From assembly GCA_025934635.1 (NCBI GenBank), contig JAICWX010000478.1, positions 1 to 5,382 on the forward strand: a stretch of DNA of 5,382 nt, given 5' to 3'. A model generated the notes under the pieces. That model made no database searches. It worked only from the letters and a program-made list of their open reading frames with translations, and was not told the DNA's origin. This DNA is from Streptosporangiaceae bacterium (GTDB lineage: Bacteria > Actinomycetota > Actinomycetes > Streptosporangiales > Streptosporangiaceae). Both the position numbers and the translations under genes were made by a program. This document shows, one piece after another, positions 1-5,116 of the stretch. The first letter of the stretch is position 1. Each line of letters starts with the position of its first letter.

Positions 1-593
<593 letters not shown>

Positions 594-827
594 TGCTCGT
601 CGCGCTCCTCAGCGGTCTTCGGCGGATGATCTGACCTCATTAATGGCGGGTGGCTGTAACCGGTTCCCGTTCGCCGCCCCAACATGCCATCGTAGGCGAG
701 ATGGGCCACCAAACCGAGTCGCACGCGGACGCGGACGGTCGGTAGCCGGTGTCCAGGGGCCGGCTGGTGCCAAGTCTCGCACTTCCCGGAGAATAATAGG
801 AGCGTTAACGAGGGAGAGGAGCTTGGA
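594..827. promoter_or_regulatory. Divergent promoter region between secA and the HGxxPAAW gene
   Basis: These 234 bp must hold the start signals for both flanking genes unless secA is read from further upstream. For secA, the minus strand has TACGAT at 694-689, a good TANNNT -10 box that would give a leader of about 90 nt; no convincing -35 box precedes it. For the plus-strand gene, AATAAT at 793-798 is a possible -10 box, also without a clear -35. Other visible elements are the palindrome AACCGGTT (658-665) and a 6-bp inverted repeat AGCCGG/CCGGCT (744-749/760-765). The open frames across this stretch look like chance readings of GC-rich DNA. Confidence 0.45.
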
Positions 828-1097
828 GTGACCGAGCAGCCGACATCGGTGGCGGAGACGGGAGATACCGGAGCGCGCGGCCTGGACGCGCACACCGGGC
901 AGTCGTACGGGCATGAGGCCCACCACGGCCGCCCGGCTTCCTGGGCGGTAGCCGCGATAATCATCACCGGTTTCTGCGTCAGCGGGATCGCGCTGCCCAT
1001 CGGCCCCACCTGGTGGCTGTTCTGGGTTGGCGGCGCGATCATCGTCATCGGTGGCATCGTCGGCGCCGCCATCCACATCATGGACGATTGGTATTAA
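828..1097 (+). CDS. Small two-helix membrane protein, HGxxPAAW family
   Basis: This 89-residue protein has unknown molecular function. It starts at GTG (828) with AGGAG at 817-821 and a 6-nt spacer, a strong ribosome site that fixes the start. Residues 1-32 are polar and carry several histidines (22, 29, 32, 33). HGRPASW at residues 33-39 matches the HG-x-x-PA-x-W signature of a small family common in actinobacteria. Two hydrophobic segments follow, about 39-58 and 63-83, joined by a short PIGPTWW turn, so the protein should form a helical hairpin in the cytoplasmic membrane. It ends MDDWY before TAA. I recall relatives mostly near tryptophan-biosynthesis genes, so a position divergent from secA may be a paralogue or a lineage-specific arrangement. 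A role in export is only a guess from position. No signal peptide cleavage site or cofactor motif is evident. Confidence 0.85.
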   Translation: MTEQPTSVAETGDTGARGLDAHTGQSYGHEAHHGRPASWAVAAIIITGFCVSGIALPIGPTWWLFWVGGAIIVIGGIVGAAIHIMDDWY

Positions 1098-1170
1098 AAG
1101 GGATTTATCCCGAACGAGTCAGGTTTCCCCTCTCGCTCATCTTCCACGTATCACGGCCGGGCGTGGCCCC

Positions 1171-1207
1171 GGGCTTCAGGCTGCCGGGCTTCAGGCTGCC
1201 GGGCTTC
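1171..1207. repeat. 15-bp tandem repeat, about 2.5 copies
   Basis: The unit GGGCTTCAGGCTGCC occurs perfectly at 1171-1185 and 1186-1200, followed by a 7-bp partial copy at 1201-1207. It lies in the gap between the two convergent genes, so a change in copy number would not alter a protein. No function is evident. Confidence 0.85.
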
Positions 1208-1249
1208 GCTGGCCCCGGTCCTGGCCTGTCGCGTCCTCAGGTGACCGGG

Positions 1250-1287
1250 CCTGAGCTGGCCGCTGCCGTGACTGGCACGGCCTCAGG
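1250..1287 (-). terminator. Candidate terminator hairpin after the glycosylase gene
   Basis: Directly after the TGA stop (1285-1283), the minus strand can fold a 6-bp GC-rich stem GCCGTG/CACGGC (1265-1270/1276-1281) with a 5-nt loop. CCTGAG (1250-1255) and CTCAGG (1282-1287) can pair around it. There is no T tract, which is common for actinobacterial terminators. The fold could also act on the convergent transcript from 828-1097. Confidence 0.4.
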
Positions 1288-2605
1288 TGACCTGGCTGAG
1301 CGCGGCCGCTAGCCGGGAGGCGTGCTGGGCCGGCTCGATCTGCTCCAGGCTCACGTTGTCGCAGCCGACCCAGGTGGCCGCCTCGCGCAGGGCCTGGGCC
1401 ATCGGCTCGGCCGCGGTCGCGCGCTCCAGCGAGACCTTGCGGGCCACCAGCGTCTTGCCGTCCCGGGCCGGATCCACCCGGCCGGCCAATCGCCCGCCAG
1501 CCAGCAGCGGCATGGTGAAGTAGCCGTGTATCCGCTTGTGCTTCGGCACGTAGGCCTCGAGGCTGTGCTCGAACCCGAACATCAGCCGGGTCCGCTTACG
1601 ATCCCAGATCAGCGAGTCGAACGGCGAGAGCAGCGTGACCCGGTTCCGGCCGCGGCGCCCGGCCGACGCCTCGGCCAGCGCCGCCGGCTCCGCCCAGGCC
1701 TGGGTCGGTCCGGCGTTCCTGGTCCCCGGGTTCGCGGCCCGGCGGCTCCCGGCGCCTGCGGCGCCCGCCCCGGCCCCGGCGGCCGCACCAGCCCCGCCGC
1801 CCGCCTCGGCGCCGACCAGCATGACCGGGGTCAGGCCAGCCGCCAGCGCGGCATCGGTCAGCAGTCGCCTGGTGTCCCGGGGGGACTTGGCACCGAGAAA
1901 GTTGAGCCGGTGGTACTCGACCAGGTCCGCTGGGGTGACCACGCCGAGCGCGCGGGCGGCGACCCCGGCCAGGTAGGCCAGGCACTCCGGATCGGTAGGC
2001 TCCGTGCCGAGCAGTTCGTCCGGCAGCACCCGCTCGGGCAGGTCGTAGACCCGCCGCCAGCCGGTCCGCCGCACGCAGATGACCTCGCCGGTGTCGAGCA
2101 GCCACTCCACCGCGATCTTGATGTCCGACCAGTCCCACCACGGGCCGCCCGCCTTGGCCCCGCCCAGCTGCGTCGCGGTCAGCGGCCCCTCGGACCGCAG
2201 CCGGGCCATCACCTTGTCGCAGGTTTCCGGGGTGACCTGATGCCAGCGCACGCCCCTGGCCTGGAACGCCCGGCGCCGGAAGGCGTAGTAGGGCCACTGC
2301 TCGATCGGCAGCACGCAGGCGGCGTGCGCCCAGTACTCGAAGGCGGCGGGCTTGGTGTCGTGCCAGTAGGCCTGCTCGATCTGCGGCCGGGGCACCGCCC
2401 CGAGCCGCGCGTAGGCCACCAGTTCGTGCGAGCGGGCCAGCACGCTGATCGTGTCCAGCTGGACCGCGCCCACCTGGCGGAGCATGGCGGCCACCCCGGT
2501 CCGCGACCGGGGCCACGACGTCGCCCCCAGGACCCCCTGCGCGCGCAGCGTCATCCGGCGGACGTCATCAGGCGTGAGCGTCACCTCAGCCGCGGGCGCA
2601 TCCAT
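1283..2605 (-). CDS. Winged-helix DNA glycosylase of the AlkZ/YcaQ (HTH_42) superfamily, QΦD type
   Basis: The 440-residue protein belongs to the HTH_42 group, whose studied members (AlkZ, E. coli YcaQ/AlkX) excise alkylated bases and unhook DNA interstrand crosslinks. QLD at residues 49-51, within GAVQLDTISVLARSHE, fits the QΦD catalytic signature of YcaQ-like members rather than the QΦQ of AlkZ. Other family segments are AFEYWAHAACVLP (88-100), the winged-helix stretch VEWLLDTGEVICVRRTGWRR (166-185) followed by VYDLPERVLP, and SPFDSLIWDRKRTRLMFGFE (327-346) with YVPKHKRIHGYF. Length is slightly above what I expect for the family because of a Gly/Ala-rich insertion (about 265-303). The frame is open 81 codons further upstream, but that part does not look like family sequence. 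ATG 2605 places LTPDDVRRMTLRAQG near the N-terminus, as expected. It lies on its own between a repeat-rich gap and a convergent gene, so it is probably monocistronic. The family assignment is strong. Glycosylase activity is inferred, and the natural lesion is unknown. Confidence 0.88.
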   Translation of the reverse strand: MDAPAAEVTLTPDDVRRMTLRAQGVLGATSWPRSRTGVAAMLRQVGAVQLDTISVLARSHELVAYARLGAVPRPQIEQAYWHDTKPAAFEYWAHAACVLPIEQWPYYAFRRRAFQARGVRWHQVTPETCDKVMARLRSEGPLTATQLGGAKAGGPWWDWSDIKIAVEWLLDTGEVICVRRTGWRRVYDLPERVLPDELLGTEPTDPECLAYLAGVAARALGVVTPADLVEYHRLNFLGAKSPRDTRRLLTDAALAAGLTPVMLVGAEAGGGAGAAAGAGAGAAGAGSRRAANPGTRNAGPTQAWAEPAALAEASAGRRGRNRVTLLSPFDSLIWDRKRTRLMFGFEHSLEAYVPKHKRIHGYFTMPLLAGGRLAGRVDPARDGKTLVARKVSLERATAAEPMAQALREAATWVGCDNVSLEQIEPAQHASRLAAALSQVT

Positions 2606-2619
2606 AGCCTCACACCCTA
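2606..2619 (-). promoter_or_regulatory. Possible leaderless promoter (-10 box) of the glycosylase gene
   Basis: On the minus strand TAGGGT (2619-2614) matches TANNNT and ends 8 nt before the ATG at 2605, so transcription could begin at or next to the start codon. GAGG (2611-2608) sits only 2 nt from the ATG, too close for a normal ribosome site. This favours leaderless translation, which is common in actinobacteria. No -35 box is recognisable. Confidence 0.35.
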
Positions 2620-2706
2620 ACCGTCCCCTACGACATTTCCCCATGTCCCGCCCCGGCGGGCAGCGCAGGCTCACGCTATCGGCCAGGATGTGGCGCTGCG
2701 CGGAGC

Positions 2707-2768
2707 GTGGCTGCCCGGGCGGGGCTGCGGGGCGGGTGGCTGCCTGGGCGTGGCTGCGGGGCGGGTGG
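2707..2768. repeat. 29-bp tandem duplication
   Basis: Two adjacent 29-bp units (2707-2735 and 2736-2764) differ at only two positions, and GTGG (2765-2768) begins a third. The unit starts GTGGCTGCC and ends GCTGCGGGGCGG. It lies about 100 bp upstream of the glycosylase start. The near identity suggests recent duplication by slippage or unequal exchange. Because 29 is not a multiple of three, the repeat argues against coding here. Confidence 0.85.
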
Positions 2769-2829
2769 TACCTATGAGGCGGCTGGTGCCGACCTGGCTC
2801 ACCTGGTTCTGGCCGGCTCGAGCCCGTCA

Positions 2830-2889
2830 AACGACATCGATGGAGCATCGATGCTGCTGGAACGACATTGATGCTCCATCGATGTCGTT
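2830..2889. repeat. Four-copy palindromic octamer array forming a 24-bp inverted repeat
   Basis: The self-complementary octamer CATCGATG occurs at 2835-2842, 2846-2853 and 2877-2884, with a one-base variant CATTGATG at 2866-2873. The whole block is also a large inverted repeat: arm 2830-2853 is complementary to 2866-2889 at 23 of 24 positions, with a 12-nt loop (2854-2865). Octamer starts are 11, 20 and 11 bp apart, close to one, two and one helical turns, so all four would face the same side of the helix. AACGA precedes the first and third copies, and TCGTT follows the fourth. The block could be a cooperative operator, a hairpin-type repeat, or an mRNA/terminator structure. There is no T tract on either side. 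Confidence 0.9.
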
Positions 2890-3077
2890 ATCCGGACGGC
2901 TGGAGGTACCGCTTGTGGGACAGACGGGACATGCGGGGGTGGATGCGCTAGATGGGGTTCCGCTCAGGGCAGCAAGGCGACATGCGAGAGCTGGCAGAGT
3001 GAGCGGACCAGCACAGGGCGACAGCGATGAGGTTCAGCTCAAGGGCGTCATGAGGCAGCTAGGGCCAGTGGGGAGCT

Positions 3078-3095
3078 GATGCCAGTGATGCCAGT
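3078..3095. repeat. 9-bp tandem repeat, two copies
   Basis: GATGCCAGT occurs twice in a row (3078-3086 and 3087-3095), followed by GAG. It is a minor repeat within the gene-free region, 25 bp before the 20-bp repeat block, and adds to the picture of local sequence slippage. Confidence 0.7.
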
Positions 3096-3120
3096 GAGGT
3101 AACTGAGGCGACGTGGGCCC

Positions 3121-3177
3121 GTGGGACGGACTGATGGGCCGTGGGACGGACTGATGGGCCCGTGGGACTGATGGGCC
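3121..3177. repeat. 20-bp tandem repeat, two perfect copies plus one shortened copy
   Basis: The 20-bp unit beginning GTGGGACGGAC and ending TGATGGGCC is present identically at 3121-3140 and 3141-3160. After a single C, a third copy at 3162-3177 lacks four internal bases. A related start, GTGGGACAGAC, appears near 2915. The perfect identity of the two copies indicates a young or actively homogenised repeat. No function is evident. Confidence 0.88.
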
Positions 3178-3214
3178 GTCGAGCGGGCCAGCAAGTGTGA
3201 CCTCCCGCGAGCCG

Positions 3215-3342
3215 AAGGGCGCCGGCGCTGCCTGAACTGAGGAGCGAGGAGCTTGCGACGAGCGGCGAGCGACGAGGGAAGGCAGCGCCTCAAGGGCGCC
3301 CGGAGGCGAGCGGGGCTGGCAGACCGCCCGGAGGCGAGCGGG
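3215..3342. repeat. Compound hairpin and direct-repeat element beside the response-regulator stop
   Basis: GGCGCTGCCT (3224-3233) pairs perfectly with AGGCAGCGCC (3280-3289) across a 46-nt loop. The outer segments GGGCGCC (3217-3223) and GGCGCCC (3295-3301) can extend the stem past a 5-nt bulge. AAGGGCGCC is also a direct repeat (3215-3223 and 3292-3300). Next to the stem, an 18-bp direct repeat beginning CGCCCGGAGGCG occurs at 3297-3314 and 3325-3342. The loop is rich in GAGCGA-like words. The look is that of a dispersed GC-rich actinomycete repeat rather than a gene, but copy number elsewhere cannot be seen here. Confidence 0.65.
3297..3336 (-). terminator. Twin tetraloop hairpins downstream of the response-regulator stop
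   Basis: Read on the minus strand, each copy of the 18-bp direct repeat contains CGCC-TCCG-GGCG (3336-3325 and 3308-3297): a 4-bp stem closed by C-G with a UCCG loop, a member of the very stable UNCG tetraloop class. The first lies 17 nt past the TAG stop (3356-3354). The pair may end transcription or protect the mRNA 3' end. Stems are short and there is no U tract, so the assignment is tentative. Confidence 0.35.
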
Positions 3343-3353
3343 AAAGCTGAGCG

Positions 3354-4085
3354 CTAGCTGAACTCGATTAGTTTTTGGCGGACGGCGATCATTACGGCTT
3401 CCATCCGGGAGTGGATCTGCAGCTTCTCGAGGATGTTCCGGACGTGGTTCTTCACCGTGTTCTCCGAGATGAACAGCTCCTTGGCGATGTCGCGGTTGTT
3501 CATGCCGCGGGCGACGAGCTTGAGCACTTCCATCTCGCGGTCGGTGAGCTTGGGCGGGGCAACGTGCTGGACCCGCTCTTCCTCGGTGTCGCGCTTGGCC
3601 AGCGTGGCGAACTCGGAGAGCAGCTTGCCCGCCATCGAGGGGTTGATCAGCGACTGGCCGCCGTGCACCGAGCGGACCGCCTCGGCTACCTCGTCCAGCG
3701 GGATGTCCTTCAGCAGGTAGCCGCTGGCGCCCGCGCGGATCGCCTCGAACAGGTCCTCTTCCTCGTCGCTGATCGTCAGCATGACGATCTTCGCGCTCGG
3801 CGCGACCTCCTTGGTCGCCCGGCAGGCCTCGATGCCGCTGAACTTCGGCATCCGGATGTCCATGAGCACGACGTCGGGCAGCGACTCGCCGGCTACGGTC
3901 ACCGCCTCGGTGCCGTCGCTGGCCTGCCCGACGATGTCGATGTCGTCCTCTTCCGCGAGAACCATCTCCAGGCCACGCCGGAACAGCGCGTGATCATCGG
4001 CGATCAGCACCCGGATGGGATCCGGGCGCTTGGCCGACCCTGGCCGCCGGGCAGCCGTGGCCGGCCTGTCGCTCATGGCGCTCAC
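3354..4085 (-). CDS. NarL/LuxR-family response regulator, orphan
   Basis: This 243-residue cytoplasmic two-component regulator should bind DNA as a dimer when phosphorylated. The receiver domain (about 24-142) has all key residues: acidic pair Asp30-Asp31, phosphoacceptor Asp76 in LMDIRMP, Thr104 in VMLT, and Lys126 in LLKD. A charged linker (about 155-177) leads to a GerE/LuxR helix-turn-helix at 180-231, LTDREMEVLKLVARGMNNRDIAKELFISENTVKNH in two blocks, with the recognition helix around SENTVKNHVRNI. GTG 4085 is chosen because GGGAGG lies 7 nt upstream; ATG 4076 (240 residues) is the alternative, and an ATG at 4127 would lack a site. The acidic stretch EEEDLFEAIRAGASGYLLKD is typical of the family. 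No histidine kinase is in the window. Related regulators sit next to hpf in many actinobacteria by my recollection, but the signal and target genes are unknown. Confidence 0.93.
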   Translation of the reverse strand: MSAMSDRPATAARRPGSAKRPDPIRVLIADDHALFRRGLEMVLAEEDDIDIVGQASDGTEAVTVAGESLPDVVLMDIRMPKFSGIEACRATKEVAPSAKIVMLTISDEEEDLFEAIRAGASGYLLKDIPLDEVAEAVRSVHGGQSLINPSMAGKLLSEFATLAKRDTEEERVQHVAPPKLTDREMEVLKLVARGMNNRDIAKELFISENTVKNHVRNILEKLQIHSRMEAVMIAVRQKLIEFS

Positions 4086-4092
4086 TTCGTTG

Positions 4093-4100
4093 CCTCCCTC
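4093..4100 (-). promoter_or_regulatory. Ribosome binding site that fixes the response-regulator start
   Basis: GAGGGAGG on the minus strand (4100-4093) ends 7 nt before GTG 4085, ideal spacing. It is 16 nt from the in-frame ATG at 4076, too far for good initiation. It therefore supports the GTG start. Confidence 0.7.
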
Positions 4101-4146
4101 GGGGAACACCGCCCGCCTCCACCGCACCAGGCCGCCAGGCTGACCA

Positions 4147-4163
4147 TGATCGGCATGTGATCA
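4147..4163. promoter_or_regulatory. Small inverted repeat upstream of the response regulator
   Basis: TGATC (4147-4151) and GATCA (4159-4163) form a perfect 5-bp inverted repeat with a 7-bp spacer, about 62 bp before the GTG start. The dyad has the size of a NarL-type operator half-site pair and could be an autoregulatory site. It is short enough to arise by chance, and no clear promoter boxes flank it. Confidence 0.25.
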
Positions 4164-4183
4164 GACTCTTACCGACCTGGGCC

Positions 4184-4225
4184 CGTGATGCAAGCCGGGC
4201 ACTCTCGTACCCGGCTTGCGTCACG
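4184..4225. terminator. 16-bp hairpin between hpf and the response regulator
   Basis: CGTGATGCAAGCCGGG (4184-4199) and CCCGGCTTGCGTCACG (4210-4225) form a 16-bp stem with a 10-nt loop. The single imperfect position is a G-U wobble in plus-strand RNA and a C-A mismatch in minus-strand RNA. It most likely ends the hpf transcript and separates it from the regulator 100 bp further on. There is no T tract. It could instead sit in the regulator leader as an attenuator or operator. Confidence 0.55.
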
Positions 4226-4231
4226 TCGTGC

Positions 4232-4258
4232 GGCCGGGAATCCGATCCTGGCCCGGCC
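4232..4258. terminator. Second GC-rich hairpin in the hpf-regulator gap
   Basis: GGCCGGG (4232-4238) and CCCGGCC (4252-4258) make a perfect 7-bp stem with a 13-nt loop, only 6 bp from the larger hairpin. Read from hpf, it is met first. Tandem hairpins of this kind are plausible transcription stops in GC-rich genomes. Confidence 0.4.
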
Positions 4259-4363
4259 ACCATGAGCCTCAGCGCGTGCGTACCGCGTCCCACCATAGAG
4301 CGGCGGGACCACTCGGACTTACGCGCCGTCGCCTCACGGGGCGCGATCAGCGCCGGAACCAGG

Positions 4364-4378
4364 TCCGGCCGGTCCGGA
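4364..4378 (-). terminator. Short hairpin directly after the hpf stop
   Basis: TCCGG (4364-4368) and CCGGA (4374-4378) pair around a 5-nt loop, 2 nt past the TAA stop of hpf. It is short and would be weak alone, but it is the first of three stems in this gap. Confidence 0.25.
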
Positions 4379-4380
4379 AA

Positions 4381-5091
4381 TTACTCCTCGACCAGGCGGA
4401 TCACACCGTAGTCGTAGCCGCGGCGACGGTAGACCACGCTGAAGCGATCGCACTCGCGGTCGTGGAAAAGATAGAAGTCGTGGCCGACGAGCTCCATCTC
4501 GAGCAGCGCCTGGTCGATGGTCATCGGGCTCGCCGCGTGCACCTTCTCGCGCAAGACCAGCGGGCCGTCCCCCTCCATCTTGATCGGGACCAGGCCGCTG
4601 CGCCGTTCGGACTCGTCGAGGTCAGCCGGCCCGTCCAGGTCGTCGGCATGGCCGGGCCGCGGTCTGACGACCCCGTTCGCCCCGTTTACCGCCGGCGGCG
4701 GCTGGCCGTCTGGCTCCGCACCGTTCAGGCCCGCACCGTCCAGCTCGGCTCCGGCCAGCACGCCCGGCGATCGCACCGAGACGGTGTCCTTGACCTTGCG
4801 CCGGTCGGCCATCCGGCGCAGGCGCGACTCGAGCTTGGCGAAGGCGAGGTCGAGCGCGGCGTACCTGTCGTCCGCCGCCGCCTCGGCCCTGATCGCGGGA
4901 CCACGGGACCGTATGGTCAGCTCGACGCGCTCACGGCGGTCGGCCTGCCGGGGGTTGCGCTCCTCGGAGACCTCCACGTCGATCCGCACCGCCTTCTGGT
5001 CAAGCTTCTCGAGCTTGGCGAGCTTGGCGGTGGCGTGCTGACGGAAACGTGCCGGGACGGTGATGTGACGTCCCCTGACTATGACTTCCAT
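4381..5091 (-). CDS. hpf: Long-form ribosome hibernation-promoting factor HPF
   Basis: HPF binds the 30S decoding centre in stress or stationary phase, and the long form joins two 70S ribosomes into inactive 100S dimers. This 236-residue protein has the long-form layout. The N-terminal S30AE domain (about 1-105) starts MEVIVRGRHITVPARFRQHATAKLAKLEKL and ends with the basic helix LAFAKLESRLRRMADRRKVK. A low-complexity linker follows (about 108-165), rich in Gly, Asp, Ala and Pro with repeated LDGAGLNGAEPDG-like units. The C-terminal dimerisation domain (about 178-236) includes VLREKVHAASPMTIDQALLEMELVGHDFYLF and VVYRRRGYDYGVIRL, all typical. ATG 5091 is preceded by AGGGGGA with about 5 nt spacing. 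It appears to be transcribed alone, with hairpins after the stop and an inverted repeat in the leader. Frame and conserved residues are intact. Confidence 0.96.
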   Translation of the reverse strand: MEVIVRGRHITVPARFRQHATAKLAKLEKLDQKAVRIDVEVSEERNPRQADRRERVELTIRSRGPAIRAEAAADDRYAALDLAFAKLESRLRRMADRRKVKDTVSVRSPGVLAGAELDGAGLNGAEPDGQPPPAVNGANGVVRPRPGHADDLDGPADLDESERRSGLVPIKMEGDGPLVLREKVHAASPMTIDQALLEMELVGHDFYLFHDRECDRFSVVYRRRGYDYGVIRLVEE

Positions 5092-5116
5092 CTCGATCCC
5101 CCTTCCAGTCCGGTTG

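Larger units (their letters stand above)
2606..3353. other. Gene-free, repeat-rich intergenic region
   Basis: About 750 bp separate the glycosylase start from the response-regulator stop. I see no convincing gene: the open frames here lack plausible ribosome sites, contain tandem-repeat translations, and match no family I recognise. The stretch contains a 29-bp tandem duplication, a palindromic octamer array, a 9-bp and a 20-bp tandem repeat, and a compound hairpin/direct-repeat element, each listed separately. From about 2890 to 3350 the plus strand is visibly rich in G and A. No transposase, integrase or tRNA remnant is present, so an insertion origin is unproven. Confidence 0.7.

Noticed and set aside
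1100..1111. GGGATTTATCCC just after the HGxxPAAW stop as a terminator
   Set aside because: The stem is only 4-5 bp with a very tight loop and no T tract. It is too weak to call.
1596..2516. Minus-strand open frame of 306 codons in another frame of the glycosylase gene
   Set aside because: The product is an Arg/Gly/Ala-rich out-of-frame reading, and the overlapping frame carries the conserved domains.
1322..2620. Long plus-strand open frame (432 codons) opposite the glycosylase gene
   Set aside because: It is the antisense shadow of a gene with clear family motifs. Its product is Gly/Arg/Pro/His-rich with no recognisable domain.
2825..2830. TTGACG on the minus strand as a -35 box
   Set aside because: No TANNNT hexamer lies 16-19 bp downstream, and the hexamer overlaps the edge of the palindromic array.
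2606..2848. 81-codon upstream extension of the glycosylase to an ATG at 2848
   Set aside because: The added residues are Pro/Arg-rich, run through the tandem duplication and into the palindromic array, and resemble no family N-terminus. The ATG at 2605 fits the family.
2690..3079. Plus-strand open frame of 129 codons in the repeat-rich gap
   Set aside because: It translates the tandem repeats and the palindromic array, with no plausible ribosome site or domain.
2606..3353. Remnant of an insertion sequence
   Set aside because: No transposase fragment, terminal inverted repeats with a target duplication, or integrase site could be identified; only local repeats are visible.
3375..4160. Plus-strand open frame of 261 codons opposite the response regulator
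   Set aside because: It is a shadow of the regulator in high-GC DNA; the product is His/Asp/Arg-rich without a domain.
4185..4262. tRNA-like stretch ending in CCACCA
   Set aside because: The CCACCA at 4257-4262 and a T-arm-like stem look suggestive, but there is no TTCRA loop, no D-arm and no anticodon arm in register. The pairing is better explained by two simple hairpins.
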